The notes: generated from the sequence alone by a model not told the origin. 58,879 nucleotides of DNA from Helicobacteraceae bacterium (GCA_013138865.1 WTBY01000022.1:1-58879), one strand, 5' to 3'. Shown: positions 15,236-25,165, counted from the stretch's first letter. Made by a program: numbers and translations.

Positions 15236-15739
15236 ATGGCAAAAAAGGGTTCACTTTTTACAGTTGGTACCCTTTTAAGCTCTTTCTTTGGTGCCGCTAT
15301 GATAGCTGGTGCATTTGCTTACTACAACCATAAATTTACAGAATACAAGTTTGTAAACTTTAAAGATTTTACTTTTTATGAAGAAAAAGTTAAATTCATA
15401 CCTACAAAAGAGAAATATTTAGTTGTTTTTTACAGTTCTAAAACAAATAATATAGTAGAGCAGATTAAAAAATTAGACAACCCTTTACCTATTCTAGCAG
15501 TGGATTATTCACAAAAAAGAATACCATCAACATCAGATGCTACTTTTATACGTTCTGGAACAGGTACAACCTTAAAGTTTATACAGCGCTTTAATATTTA
15601 TAATATACCAACCATTTTTATTATAAAAAAATTCAAAGACAACCTTTATAAACAAGATAGTATGATACACATAATAAAAGATTTAGATGCTTTACCGGTA
15701 ATAACAAAAGCTTTAGAAGAAGACAAGGAAATAGAATGA
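15236..15739 (+). CDS. membrane-anchored thioredoxin-fold protein without CxxC
   Basis: A 167-residue protein with one N-terminal membrane span (LLSSFFGAAMIAGAFAYY). The rest follows a thioredoxin fold: a strand and loop YLVVFYSSKTNNIV where CxxC would be expected, and NIYNIPTIFII with the cis-proline. Both cysteines are absent, so redox chemistry is unlikely and a binding or sensing role is more plausible. It lies between trxA and trxB, seven bases after the former and overlapping the latter by four. No clear ribosome site. Confidence 0.7.
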   Translation: MAKKGSLFTVGTLLSSFFGAAMIAGAFAYYNHKFTEYKFVNFKDFTFYEEKVKFIPTKEKYLVVFYSSKTNNIVEQIKKLDNPLPILAVDYSQKRIPSTSDATFIRSGTGTTLKFIQRFNIYNIPTIFIIKKFKDNLYKQDSMIHIIKDLDALPVITKALEEDKEIE

Positions 15740-16680
15740 TATTAGATTGTGCAATTATAGGTGGTGGACCTGCTGGACTTACCGCTGGACTATATACAAC
15801 ACGTGGTGGATTACAAAACGTTACAATGTTTGAAAAAGGTATGCCAGGTGGTCAAATTACTCTTAGTTCAGAGATAGAAAATTACCCAGGAGTAACTGGT
15901 GACATAACTGGTATGGATCTAATGGATCCATGGCCAGAACAGTGTAAAAAATTTGGTTTAGTTCACGATATGAGCGAAGTTGTAAATGTATCAAAAGTTG
16001 ATAATATATTTCATGTTACAAAAGAGGGTTCAGAAGTTGTTGAAGCACATAGTGTTATAGTAGCTACTGGTTCAGTACCAAGACGTGCTGGTTTTAAAGG
16101 CGAAGACGAATTTTTTGGACGAGGTGTTAGTACTTGTGCAACTTGTGATGGATTTTTCTATAAAGGTAAAGAGGTAGCTGTTTTAGGTGGCGGTGATACT
16201 GCTTTAGAAGAGGCACTACATTTAACAAAACTATGTTCTAGAGTTTATATTATTCATAGAAACGGAAGTTTTCGAGCTTCACCAAATACTATAGCAAGAG
16301 TAGAAAAAGCTGAAAATGTAGAGATTATATACAACGCTACAGTTGATGAAGTTTATGGTGATAACATGGGTGTAACAGGTGTTAAGATTAACTTAGAAAA
16401 TGATGAAAAAAGAGACTTGTCTGTACCTGGGATATTCGTTTTTGTAGGACGTAACGTAAATAATGGTGTTTTAAAGCAAGAAAATGGTACTTTTCTATGT
16501 GAATTAGCAGATGGTGGACAAGTTCAAGTTGATATTAATATGAATACTTCTTGCGATGGACTATATGCTGTTGGAGATCTAAGAATTGATGCAGCTAAAC
16601 AAGTTGTTTGTGCCGCAGCAGATGGAGCTGTAGCAGCTCTTCAAGCTATGAAATATGTAGATGAAAAATTACACTCTTAA
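15736..16680 (+). CDS. trxB: thioredoxin reductase
   Basis: A 314-residue flavoprotein of the low-molecular-weight reductase type. The FAD site AIIGGGPAGLTAGLY is at residues 7-21, the active disulfide CATC at 134-137, the NADPH site VLGGGDTALEEAL follows, and YAVGDLR near the C-terminus is the second FAD motif. It passes electrons from NADPH to thioredoxin. AAGGA precedes the ATG, which overlaps the previous gene by four bases. The length and motifs match the standard family closely. Confidence 0.96.
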   Translation: MILDCAIIGGGPAGLTAGLYTTRGGLQNVTMFEKGMPGGQITLSSEIENYPGVTGDITGMDLMDPWPEQCKKFGLVHDMSEVVNVSKVDNIFHVTKEGSEVVEAHSVIVATGSVPRRAGFKGEDEFFGRGVSTCATCDGFFYKGKEVAVLGGGDTALEEALHLTKLCSRVYIIHRNGSFRASPNTIARVEKAENVEIIYNATVDEVYGDNMGVTGVKINLENDEKRDLSVPGIFVFVGRNVNNGVLKQENGTFLCELADGGQVQVDINMNTSCDGLYAVGDLRIDAAKQVVCAAADGAVAALQAMKYVDEKLHS

Positions 16681-16689
16681 GGGTTAAAA

Positions 16690-17466
16690 ATGAGCGATAA
16701 AATTAAAGTTGGTGTTTTTGGTGGAAGTGGACGAGTTGGAAAACTTTTAATAGAGGATTTGCACTCACAAGATAATTTAGCTCTTTCAACAATTTATGTT
16801 AGAAATGAGCTTAATTTTGCAGTTGACCCATCAGTTTTAATAACAGCTGACCTAGCTATCTTTTTACGTGCTTGTGATGTTGTGATCGACTTTTCACTTC
16901 CTGATGCCGCAACAGCTCTTTTAGAAGCTTCACTGAAAAATCCTAAACCATTAGTGATTGGGACTACTGGTTTTGATGATCATCAGTTTAACCTTCTTCG
17001 AACAGCAAGTGAAAGCATGCCTGTACTTTATGCTACGAATATGTCTTTAGGTGTAGCACTTTTAAATAAATTAGTAAAACAAGCTTCTGCAACACTTGAT
17101 GGTTTTGATATAGAGATCGTAGAGATGCATCATCGTCATAAAAAAGATGCACCAAGTGGTACAGCTTTAACATTGGCTGAGTCAGCTGCTGATGGTCGTG
17201 GACTTGATATTAATAGTGTTCGTGTTAGTGGACGTGATGGCAATATAGGTGAGAGAACTTCTGATGAAATTTCAGTTATGGCACTTCGTGGCGGTGATAT
17301 AGTTGGTCGTCACACAGTTGGTTTTTACAATGATGGTGAGTTTATAGAACTTAACCATACTGCAACTAGTAGAAATACTTTCTCAAAAGGTGCTATAAGA
17401 GCAGCTTCATGGTTAGTAAAACAAGACTCAGGTATGTATAGCATAGCTGACTGTTTAGAACTTTAA
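16690..17466 (+). CDS. dapB: 4-hydroxy-tetrahydrodipicolinate reductase
   Basis: A 258-residue protein with the N-terminal Rossmann motif [13 protein letters not shown] and the catalytic/substrate signature [15 protein letters not shown]. The enzyme reduces hydroxy-tetrahydrodipicolinate with NAD(P)H in the diaminopimelate/lysine pathway, supplying peptidoglycan and lysine. AAGGG stands in front of the ATG, ten bases after trxB. Family assignment is clear. Confidence 0.96.
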   Translation: MSDKIKVGVFGGSGRVGKLLIEDLHSQDNLALSTIYVRNELNFAVDPSVLITADLAIFLRACDVVIDFSLPDAATALLEASLKNPKPLVIGTTGFDDHQFNLLRTASESMPVLYATNMSLGVALLNKLVKQASATLDGFDIEIVEMHHRHKKDAPSGTALTLAESAADGRGLDINSVRVSGRDGNIGERTSDEISVMALRGGDIVGRHTVGFYNDGEFIELNHTATSRNTFSKGAIRAASWLVKQDSGMYSIADCLEL

Positions 17467-17480
17467 TAAGGGATTTATAA

Positions 17481-18836
17481 GTGTTAGATGACTTAAATGA
17501 AAAATGTGCAGTAGTCGGTGTTTTTGGAAATGATGAAGCTTCAAAAATGGCATTTCTTGCGCTTCATGCTCAGCAACATCGTGGACAAGAAGCAGCTGGT
17601 ATTAGTTCAGCCGATGGAGTAAAACTTCACCTTATTAAAAATAGGGGATTGGTTACTAAAGTTTTTAATGAAGATGATCTAGAAAATACCTTAGTTGGAA
17701 GAAGTGCGATCGGACATACTCGTTATTCAACTGCGGGTGATGACTCTATTTTAGATGCACAACCAGTGTTTGCTCGTTATAATCGTGGTGAAATGGCAAT
17801 TGTACATAATGGTAACTTAACTAATGCGGCTGAAGTTAGAGCTGACCTTATAGAAAAAGGTGCAATTTTTCAGACATATATGGATACAGAAAATCTTATT
17901 CATCTTATTGCTAAAAATAAGCAAGCTAAACTTCTTGATCGTATTATTGAGAGTGTAAAGACTATTCAAGGAGCATTCTCACTTGTATTTTTAAGTCGTA
18001 AAAAGATGTTTGCTATGCGTGATGCACATGGTTTTCGTCCACTAAGTCTTGGTAAGTTAGGTGATGGTTATATAGTAGCCTCGGAAACTTGTGCATTTGA
18101 TATAGTTGGTGCTGAGTTTATTCGTGATGTAGAACCAGGTGAACTTCTTATTTTTGAAGATGGAAAAGAACCTCAGTCTATAAAAGTTTTAGAACCAACT
18201 CCTAAGCACTGTATATTTGAGTACGTCTACTTCGCTAGACCTGACTCAAATGTATTTGGTCAGAATGTTTACGAAATGCGTAAAAATATGGGTAAAGCAC
18301 TAGCTCATGAGAAACCTGTTGAAGGCGACCTTGTTATTCCTGTTCCAGATGGTGGTGTACCTGCTGCGATCGGTTATGCACAAGAGAGTGGTATACCTTT
18401 TGAGATGGGTATTATGAGAAATCATTATATAGGACGTACTTTTATTGAGCCAACTCAAGAGATACGCGATCTTAAAGTTAAAATGAAACTCTCACCTGTT
18501 ACGTCTATGATCAAAGGTAAACGTGTGATCGTGATTGATGACTCAATAGTTCGTGGAACTACTTCAATGAGAATTATTAGAATGCTAAAAGAGGCTGGTG
18601 CTGCTGAAGTTCACATGAGAATTTCATCACCTCCAACAACTGACCCTTGTTACTATGGTGTAGATACTCCTGATAAAGATAAGCTTATAGCTTCTAGCAG
18701 AACATGTGATGAGATCTGTGAATATATCGGAGCTGACTCTTTATCATTTTTAAGTAATGATGCGCTATTAAAAAGTGTTAATTCTGACTCTGATAAATAC
18801 TGTACAGCTTGTTTTACTGGTGAGTATATAGTTTAA
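17481..18836 (+). CDS. purF: amidophosphoribosyltransferase
   Basis: A 451-residue glutamine PRPP amidotransferase, the first step of purine synthesis. The start is the GTG at 17481 with AAGGG upstream. The nucleophile is C9 after a short propeptide (MLDDLNEK), followed by the Ntn-hydrolase domain; the PRPP loop VIVIDDSIVRGTTS lies in the second half. The cysteines CIFEYVYF, near DPC, and the C-terminal YCTACF agree with the Fe-S-containing Bacillus-type enzyme and not the E. coli type. It sits in the trxA-trxB-dapB cluster. Confidence 0.95.
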   Translation: MLDDLNEKCAVVGVFGNDEASKMAFLALHAQQHRGQEAAGISSADGVKLHLIKNRGLVTKVFNEDDLENTLVGRSAIGHTRYSTAGDDSILDAQPVFARYNRGEMAIVHNGNLTNAAEVRADLIEKGAIFQTYMDTENLIHLIAKNKQAKLLDRIIESVKTIQGAFSLVFLSRKKMFAMRDAHGFRPLSLGKLGDGYIVASETCAFDIVGAEFIRDVEPGELLIFEDGKEPQSIKVLEPTPKHCIFEYVYFARPDSNVFGQNVYEMRKNMGKALAHEKPVEGDLVIPVPDGGVPAAIGYAQESGIPFEMGIMRNHYIGRTFIEPTQEIRDLKVKMKLSPVTSMIKGKRVIVIDDSIVRGTTSMRIIRMLKEAGAAEVHMRISSPPTTDPCYYGVDTPDKDKLIASSRTCDEICEYIGADSLSFLSNDALLKSVNSDSDKYCTACFTGEYIV

Positions 18837-18838
18837 TT

Positions 18839-19798
18839 GTGAAGCAGATATATACATTTGGGACTTATCTTAAAGATAAGTTTGGTGAAAGAGTTTATAA
18901 AGTTCCACTCTCTATAATGGGTTTTACTTGCCCTAATATAGATGGAACAGTAGCAAAAGGTGGTTGTACTTTTTGTGAAAATGACTCTTTCTCTCCTAGT
19001 TTAGACAAAGTAAAACCTTTAAAGGGCTTTTTTTTAAATCTTGATTCAAGTGAAAATCCATATTTAGAGAAACAGCTTTTACAAATTGAAGAGCAGTTTA
19101 ATACTATCTCTAAACATGCTACTTCAGAATATGGTTATAAAAAATTTATAGTCTATTTTCAATCTTTTACAAATACTTATGCGCCACTTGAAACTCTAAA
19201 AAAATTATACTTAAAAGCACTATCATTTCCTAATGTTGTAGGTCTTAGTATAGGTACACGCTCTGACAGTATTACTGATGAGACACTAGAGTATTTAGCT
19301 GAGCTTTCAAAAGATAAAGAAATTTGGCTAGAATTTGGTATACAGTCTATTTACGATGAAACACTTGTGCGTATAAATCGTGGTCATGATAGTGCTAATG
19401 TAGAAAAATGGATATTAAAAGCTAAAGAGAAAAATATTAAAGTTTGTGCACACCTTATTTTTGGTCTGCCAAATGAGAACAGAGAGATGATGATAGAGAC
19501 AACTAAAAAGTCATATAAGCTCGGAATTGACTCTATTAAATACCACCCTCTATATGTTGTCAAGCGTACTGCATTAGCAAATGAGTATGCAAGAGGTGAA
19601 TTTACTCCTATTAGTGAGAGTGAATATCTAGAAGTTTTAAGTGAAGCTATAAGACTTAAACCAGAAAATATTTCAGTTCAAAGAGTTACTGCTGGTATAG
19701 ACGATGATAGTCTAATTGCACCTGCATGGTGCATAAGCAAAAATGACCAAATACGTGCTATCAACTCTAAGTTGAAAAAGATAGGTTTAAAGTATTAG
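18839..19798 (+). CDS. TIGR01212-family radical SAM protein (YhcC-like)
   Basis: A 319-residue radical SAM protein. The cluster-binding region CPNIDGTVAKGGCTFC holds the variant cysteine spacing of this family, and EFGIQSIYDETLVRINRGH with VCAHLIFGLPNE are the SAM-domain segments. Related YhcC proteins are oxygen-independent coproporphyrinogen-III-oxidase/Elp3-like in fold, with a role I do not consider established. The start is a GTG at 18839, two bases after purF, so it is translated with the operon. Confidence 0.85.
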   Translation: MKQIYTFGTYLKDKFGERVYKVPLSIMGFTCPNIDGTVAKGGCTFCENDSFSPSLDKVKPLKGFFLNLDSSENPYLEKQLLQIEEQFNTISKHATSEYGYKKFIVYFQSFTNTYAPLETLKKLYLKALSFPNVVGLSIGTRSDSITDETLEYLAELSKDKEIWLEFGIQSIYDETLVRINRGHDSANVEKWILKAKEKNIKVCAHLIFGLPNENREMMIETTKKSYKLGIDSIKYHPLYVVKRTALANEYARGEFTPISESEYLEVLSEAIRLKPENISVQRVTAGIDDDSLIAPAWCISKNDQIRAINSKLKKIGLKY

Positions 19799-20322
19799 TG
19801 AGCTATAACATCATGTTCTATTGATGTTTTTGTAAAGTACGGAGGAAAAGGAACATTGACTTGAAATGAAGTCATATTCTTAGGTTTTAAATTTTCAGCT
19901 ATTAAAACTTTTGTTGTAGTTGTAGTTGGTCTGTAGTTCTCTTTCTTAAAAAAGCCACTTGGGGAAAAAAAAGTTTTTGAAGCTAAAGTACCCATTCCCT
20001 CATTTCTTAATCTTACTTCTAAGTAGACCTCTTTTACCTCGTATCTACCAACATTCTTAGCAAACCCACTAAAAACTATAGTCTCATTTAAGAGATTTCT
20101 TTTGTTCTTAAATTTTACTAACTCAACCTGTTTTGTATAACCATCTAATATATGAAATGACATATATGTGAGTGTTAAAATAGATAAGAATGTAATTGTA
20201 TAGAGTGTTATTTTGCTCTTTTGTTCAGCCTTTAAATATACAAGATATATTAAAAATAAGATTATTACTAAAGATATACAAAGAATTAACCAATGTAAAA
20301 TAGTGTAGTGTATACCAATCAT
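19795..20322 (-). CDS. DUF2393-like membrane protein (second of pair)
   Basis: A 175-residue protein with two N-terminal membrane spans (LHWLILCISLVIILFLIYLV and ITFLSILTLTYMSFHIL) and a beta-rich C-terminal part that would lie outside the membrane (VFSGFAKNVGRYEVKEVYLE). The upstream gene has the same plan and similar strands, so they are paralogues; this tandem is typical of Campylobacterota DUF2393 proteins. The FAKNVGRY/LKNTSKLSF segments resemble the FxxxLF domain of extracellular binding proteins. Function unknown. Its ATG overlaps the upstream stop by four bases and its stop overlaps the end of the radical SAM gene. Confidence 0.6.
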   Translation of the reverse strand: MIGIHYTILHWLILCISLVIILFLIYLVYLKAEQKSKITLYTITFLSILTLTYMSFHILDGYTKQVELVKFKNKRNLLNETIVFSGFAKNVGRYEVKEVYLEVRLRNEGMGTLASKTFFSPSGFFKKENYRPTTTTTKVLIAENLKPKNMTSFQVNVPFPPYFTKTSIEHDVIAH

Positions 20323-20852
20323 TTACAACTCGCTTTTACTGAAAGGTTATACTCTTTTGAGTAAGTAAATGGCTCCATTAATATACGATAGTTTATACTC
20401 TCTTTTTTTGCAATTATTGTATCTTTAAGTAATGTAGAAGAGTGTTTAAATGGTTTATATGGATATATAAGATCTTTTATAGCATTACCTGTCACTTTAA
20501 AAGCATTAACAGTTACACGACATCTTTTAAACGAGAGTTTAGAAGTGTTCTTTAGAGTACCTTTTATTAGTAGTGCTTGAGAGTATTCTAGTTTTTTTAC
20601 ACTATCTATTGTAACAGTGTTGGAGTATAAAAATTTATGAAAAACTAAAATTCCGGCTGTTGGCGTAACTATAAAAAGTGAGACTGCTAGAGTCATTATT
20701 AAAATTGAAAGAATAATCTTGCGGTAAAGCATAGCAGAAATTAATACTAAAAGAATAAAAAGAACAAATGCCACACCAAAAAATAGGTAATCGTATATAA
20801 TAAGATCAGCTATGTACTCATTAATTATTTTGACATATAGCTTTACGTCCAT
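20319..20852 (-). CDS. DUF2393-like membrane protein (first of pair)
   Basis: A 177-residue paralogue of the next gene: two hydrophobic spans (FFGVAFVLFILLVLISAMLY and ILIMTLAVSLFIVTPTAGIL) followed by a beta-rich domain with LIKGTLKNTSKLSFKRCRV. It starts 17 bases after the hisIE stop on the same strand, so it may share a transcript with hisIE and the SPFH-protein gene. I see no enzymatic motif. Confidence 0.6.
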   Translation of the reverse strand: MDVKLYVKIINEYIADLIIYDYLFFGVAFVLFILLVLISAMLYRKIILSILIMTLAVSLFIVTPTAGILVFHKFLYSNTVTIDSVKKLEYSQALLIKGTLKNTSKLSFKRCRVTVNAFKVTGNAIKDLIYPYKPFKHSSTLLKDTIIAKKESINYRILMEPFTYSKEYNLSVKASCK

Positions 20853-20869
20853 AACTACCTACTTATTTA

Positions 20870-21550
20870 TTACTTTATTCTAGCGTTTTTCTCTGCAATT
20901 CCACTTATATTAAAACGACGTTTCAACTCTTGTTTAATGCGATCAGGAGATATATTTTTAGATCCCAATGCTACAAGAACATGATAAACCAAATCGGCAC
21001 ATTCATAAATAATTTCATCTTCATCATTATCTTTAAAAGCGAAGCTAAATTCGCCAGCCTCTTCAACAACTTTTTTTAAGATTGCATTGTCACCACTTTG
21101 AAGAAGTTTTGCAGTCCAAGAAGTTGAAGGATCTGCATTTTTTCGCTCTTGTATAACGTGATAAAGAGTATCTATAACACCATACATTTGTGTTGTGTCT
21201 ACTTCAACTTCGCTAACGCTGCTACCAGCTTTTAGATCAGTAAAGAAGCACGATTTTCTACCCGTATGACAAGCAACACCATCTTGTTCTATTTTAATAA
21301 GTAGAGTGTCATTATCACAATCAATAAGAAACTCTTTAATATGTTGTAAGTGGTTTGAACTTTCACCTTTTTTCCAAAGGCGTTTTTTACTTCTTGAGTA
21401 GTAGTGAGCTAGGTTTGTTTTGAGTGAAAATTCTAATGCTTCTTTATTCATATAAGCCATCATTAGAACTTCGTTTGTTTTATGATCTTGAGCGATCACA
21501 GGGATCAGCTCGTGATTTGCCCAGTCAACTCTATTTAGAATTTCTTGCAT
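20870..21550 (-). CDS. hisI: bifunctional phosphoribosyl-AMP cyclohydrolase / phosphoribosyl-ATP pyrophosphatase
   Basis: A 226-residue HisIE fusion for steps 2 and 3 of histidine synthesis. The N-terminal cyclohydrolase shows HYYSRSKKRLWKKGESS, the metal-binding DCDNDT and ACHTGRKSC. The C-terminal pyrophosphatase begins near residue 120 with NADPSTSWTAKLLQSG and has the nucleotide-binding KKVVEEAGEF (EExxE-type) and ECADLVYH. The stop of the SPFH gene and the start here abut, so translation is coupled. Confidence 0.95.
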   Translation of the reverse strand: MQEILNRVDWANHELIPVIAQDHKTNEVLMMAYMNKEALEFSLKTNLAHYYSRSKKRLWKKGESSNHLQHIKEFLIDCDNDTLLIKIEQDGVACHTGRKSCFFTDLKAGSSVSEVEVDTTQMYGVIDTLYHVIQERKNADPSTSWTAKLLQSGDNAILKKVVEEAGEFSFAFKDNDEDEIIYECADLVYHVLVALGSKNISPDRIKQELKRRFNISGIAEKNARIK

Positions 21551-22626
21551 TATTTAGCAGTAGTTCTTTGTTTCGCATCTTTTGTATCAACCCAAATATT
21601 TGGAGTTGAACCACCAGGTGTTAAGAATATTTTAGCATCTTTGTTTACACTAAGTGCTTCATTAAACTTAGCTTGTACTTTAAGTTGTTCTAGCTGTAAA
21701 AGTTTACTTGTTAAAGATTTAGCAATTAGATAGTTAGCTTTTGAGTTTGCATCAGCTTCGATCGTAATAGCTTGTGCAATACCCTCCGCCTCAATTCTCT
21801 TAGCATTAGCAGTACCTTGTGCTTGTGCTGCGCGTTTAAGAGCATCTTGTTTAGCTTTTTGTACTTGTTGTTCTGCACGTTGTACTTCTTGTTTAGCGAT
21901 CTGAACTGCTTCTATTTGCTCTTTTACTTTTGTAGGTAAAACTATTTCACGAAGTTGTATTGACTGAACTACAACAGGTGTATTTTTAAGACCATCAACA
22001 CTTTTTCTCACACCAATTTCAATTTGTTCTGCGATCGTATTTCTTTTAGTAGGAAGTGACTCAGCATCATACTGACCAACAACATTTCTTACAACATCTC
22101 GAACAACAGGGTTAATAATCTTGTCTTCCCAGCTAAAGCCCCAGTTAGAGATAGTTTGTGCAGCAAATTGTGCATTTAGACGAAACTGAACAGTAAGTTC
22201 AATCGAAACAGGAAGACCACGCTTGTCAAGAACTGTGATCGCATCTTTTGTTGTAATACCTGAAGTTGTACTCATCGTAGAGCGATCTATCTTTGCAGCA
22301 TAGTTAACAATACGAACTTTAGTATCAACAAGGTAAACTTTTTGAATAACAGGTACTATAAAGTGAAGACCTGGAAGAAGTGCTTTAGACTCATACTTAC
22401 CATTAGTTGCTAAAATACCACGTTCACCCTCAGTAATAATAGTAAATGGTTTAGCTAAAACTAAAAGCACTACTACACCTATAATGAATGTAATAATTCC
22501 ACCACTTTTACCACCAAAATTAAAATTAAGTTCAGGCATTTTTGGAGTTTTTCCTCCACCACTGTTGTTTGAGCTACCGCTCTCTTTTTTCTTTTTGTTA
22601 AAATAATCATTCATATCTGTTGCCAT
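21550..22626 (-). CDS. prohibitin-type SPFH membrane protein
   Basis: A 358-residue protein. A charged, glycine-rich cytosolic start (residues 1-45) precedes one membrane span (GGIITFIIGVVVLLVLAKPF), then the SPFH domain begins with ITEGERGIL and runs to a long alanine/glutamate coiled coil (IAKQEVQRAEQQVQKAKQDA) that mediates ring assembly. Members scaffold FtsH-type proteases or lipid domains in the inner membrane. AGGAG lies six bases before the ATG. HflK/HflC-type and prohibitin-type cannot be fully separated by eye, but the single copy and length favour prohibitin. Confidence 0.85.
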   Translation of the reverse strand: MATDMNDYFNKKKKESGSSNNSGGGKTPKMPELNFNFGGKSGGIITFIIGVVVLLVLAKPFTIITEGERGILATNGKYESKALLPGLHFIVPVIQKVYLVDTKVRIVNYAAKIDRSTMSTTSGITTKDAITVLDKRGLPVSIELTVQFRLNAQFAAQTISNWGFSWEDKIINPVVRDVVRNVVGQYDAESLPTKRNTIAEQIEIGVRKSVDGLKNTPVVVQSIQLREIVLPTKVKEQIEAVQIAKQEVQRAEQQVQKAKQDALKRAAQAQGTANAKRIEAEGIAQAITIEADANSKANYLIAKSLTSKLLQLEQLKVQAKFNEALSVNKDAKIFLTPGGSTPNIWVDTKDAKQRTTAK

Positions 22627-22713
22627 TTCTTCTCCTAGTGCTATTGCACAAATTTAGTTTGTTATTATATGGTTATAAGTTTAGCATTTATTGAAGATTA
22701 TTAAGTAAGATAG

Positions 22714-23925
22714 TTATTGAGTAAACTTTTCATCTAGCCAGTCATAAATCACACAGTTAGAAAAATTGAGATTTCCTAGTTGACAGTGAGAATCAGCTCC
22801 TTCATATTCGCTAAATATGTAACTATCACAATTTTTTACACTATCACAAAAAATATTAAATTGTCTTTTTGGCTCTTCTCCTTCACCACTTCCAACAAGA
22901 GCTAATGTTGGTATAGATATATCTGATAAATTATTTTCAATTTGAAACTTATTCATATATTTAAATGTCTCTCTAAATGAGTTTTTATTAAATCTTATCA
23001 TAAGTGCTTCTGCTGATTCTTTGTAGCTTGACGGAAATTCTTCGTCACTAAAGTTTGGCAAATCTTCAATACGAAAATCTTGACTATCATCAACTTTAGC
23101 TGGATCGTACCCAATAAAACCGACCATATAATCATGTAGATTTATTATAGGAGAATTTGCTATAAACGCTTTAATACGAGGTTCAAAGCAGACTGTTCTT
23201 AAAGCAAAATAGCCACCAAAACTAATACCATAAAGAGCAAGTTGTTCTTCATCAATATTATGTTTTATTAGTACTCTGTCTAAAAGTGCTTTAATAGGAT
23301 TTTCATAATCATATTCAAAGTGAGTTGTGTTAAAACGTAGTGTATCCATCTGGCCAGGTCCAGCGAATAATACTACATTGTAGCCACGCTCTAAAGCCGA
23401 TTTTCCACTTTGTAAATAGCTCTCTTCTAAAGTACCATCAAAGCCATTAATAATTATGATTGTTTTTCGTTTTTTATTATCAGTTGAAATAAAATAATAT
23501 GGTAGTTTTAAATTTTTATAATCTATGAAACTTTCTTCAAAAGTATAAGAAGATAACTTCATCGCTTTTATAAAGCACTCACGAGAGTTTAAGCCAAACT
23601 CTTTATGCTTTGGATTATCTATTTTCTCATAATACTCTGCTGCACGATAAGAATTTGATGCTTTTAAGTATTGTTCATGAGCACTAAGCTTATGTGAATT
23701 TAGCGCTCTTTTTTGAGCATCTTCTTTTAAAGATAGAGCTTTTTTACTAAATGCATCAACCCATTGAGTTGAAGTTTCATTTTTGATGGATGAAGCAATA
23801 TTTAATGTTTCACCTATAGAAGAGCCACCAGAATAGGTAGAGCCAAGCTGTCTTAAAAGTTGAAAATCCATCTCTGCATCTTTAAATCCAGCTACTCTTG
23901 TGTTGCTACGTTTAGTTTCACTCAT
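22714..23925 (-). CDS. alpha/beta hydrolase, FrsA/peptidase S9-like
   Basis: A 403-residue protein. The N-terminal 140 residues are helical (cap-like); the hydrolase core follows with IIINGFDGTLEES, the nucleophile elbow GISFGGYFAL (catalytic serine in GxSxGG), and a C-terminal GADSHCQLGN with the likely catalytic histidine. The acid should lie near PTLALVGSGEGEE. The order and length match FrsA-like esterases or dipeptidyl aminopeptidase-like hydrolases; the substrate is unknown. AAGGAG precedes the ATG. Confidence 0.75.
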   Translation of the reverse strand: MSETKRSNTRVAGFKDAEMDFQLLRQLGSTYSGGSSIGETLNIASSIKNETSTQWVDAFSKKALSLKEDAQKRALNSHKLSAHEQYLKASNSYRAAEYYEKIDNPKHKEFGLNSRECFIKAMKLSSYTFEESFIDYKNLKLPYYFISTDNKKRKTIIIINGFDGTLEESYLQSGKSALERGYNVVLFAGPGQMDTLRFNTTHFEYDYENPIKALLDRVLIKHNIDEEQLALYGISFGGYFALRTVCFEPRIKAFIANSPIINLHDYMVGFIGYDPAKVDDSQDFRIEDLPNFSDEEFPSSYKESAEALMIRFNKNSFRETFKYMNKFQIENNLSDISIPTLALVGSGEGEEPKRQFNIFCDSVKNCDSYIFSEYEGADSHCQLGNLNFSNCVIYDWLDEKFTQ

Positions 23926-23956
23926 AAATACTCCTTAAAAGTATAATTTTACAATA

Positions 23957-25165
23957 TTATTTCAATTTACGAATAAAAATAACTTTCAGATAATTTGCCT
24001 CTTCAAAATTAGAGTTAACTCGAAAGTCTTTTGGTAAGCTAAAACGTTCTTCTATTTTAAATTTAAATTTCAACTCTTTAAATGCTTGTGTTATAAAGCC
24101 TCTAAAAGTCATCATACCAAAGTTCGCTGAGTTCGTTGAAGCTACGATCACACCATTCTCGTTTGTAATTTGAATAGCCTCTTTTAAAAGTTTTACATAA
24201 TCTTTTGAAGCACTAAAAGTGATCTTTTTTGATCGCGCAAATGATGGCGGATCTAAAACTACTACATCAAATAGAAATTTATTACGTACTGCATATTTAA
24301 AATAGTTAAAGACATCATCTACAACTATCTCCTGTTCATCTATATTTATACTGTTTATTTTAAACTGTTCAGTTGTTTTAGGTAAGCTTCTTTTAGCCAA
24401 GTCTACACTTGTCGTTTTTTTAGCTCCACCAAGGGAAGCAAAAACTGAAAAAGCACCAGTGTATGAGAAGGTATTTAAAATGGTTTTATCCTTTGAATAC
24501 TTATCACGAAGAGTCTGCCTTACACAACGTTGATCTAAAAATACTCCAACCATGGCACCATCATCTAAATAGATAGCAAAATTTACACCGTTCTCTTTGA
24601 CTAGAATAGGTTTAGGTGCCTCTTCTCCACAGATGAAATCGGCTTCGTCATCAAGGTACTTTCCTTTAGCATCAAAGCGTTTTTTTTGATATATACCTTT
24701 GTACTCAACACTATTTTTAAGAGCTTCTAAAATATAATTTTTAAGCTCATAAATACCAACACTATACCAAGTGATCATATAATAACCATCAAAATAGTCT
24801 ATACTTAGACCACCTATACCATCACCCTCACCATTAAAGACTCTAAAAGCAGTAGTCTCTTTATTTGTAAAAAAGTTCTCTCTATATTTGAGCGCTTCTT
24901 TAATTTTGGTAGTAAAAAAAGTAAGATCTATACTCTCACTCTTTTTAGTAGTTAAGATCCACCCATAGCCTCTGTTTTGAATACCATAGTAAGCTTTAGC
25001 AATAAACTGTTTTTTTTCATCAATAAGGTTTACGATCGTACCCTCATTAGGAGTGCTTTGTAAGTCTAGTATACTCTCTCTTGTAAGAAGAGGATATCCA
25101 TCTTTGTATTCTTGTGCATATTTTGTTTTAATAATTAAATTTGCGTTATCGTTCATGATTAGCAT
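23957..25165 (-). CDS. class I rRNA (cytosine) methyltransferase, RlmI-like
   Basis: A 402-residue protein with an N-terminal PUA domain (residues about 8-80) and a SAM-dependent Rossmann domain: NTFSYTGAFSVFASLGGAKK is the SAM loop, VVVLDPPSFARSK is the catalytic segment of 5-methylcytosine-type enzymes of the RlmI/YccW group. It methylates 23S rRNA in the E. coli relative. The ATG at 25165 and one three codons on (25156) are both possible; neither has a clear ribosome site. Confidence 0.85.
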   Translation of the reverse strand: MLIMNDNANLIIKTKYAQEYKDGYPLLTRESILDLQSTPNEGTIVNLIDEKKQFIAKAYYGIQNRGYGWILTTKKSESIDLTFFTTKIKEALKYRENFFTNKETTAFRVFNGEGDGIGGLSIDYFDGYYMITWYSVGIYELKNYILEALKNSVEYKGIYQKKRFDAKGKYLDDEADFICGEEAPKPILVKENGVNFAIYLDDGAMVGVFLDQRCVRQTLRDKYSKDKTILNTFSYTGAFSVFASLGGAKKTTSVDLAKRSLPKTTEQFKINSINIDEQEIVVDDVFNYFKYAVRNKFLFDVVVLDPPSFARSKKITFSASKDYVKLLKEAIQITNENGVIVASTNSANFGMMTFRGFITQAFKELKFKFKIEERFSLPKDFRVNSNFEEANYLKVIFIRKLK

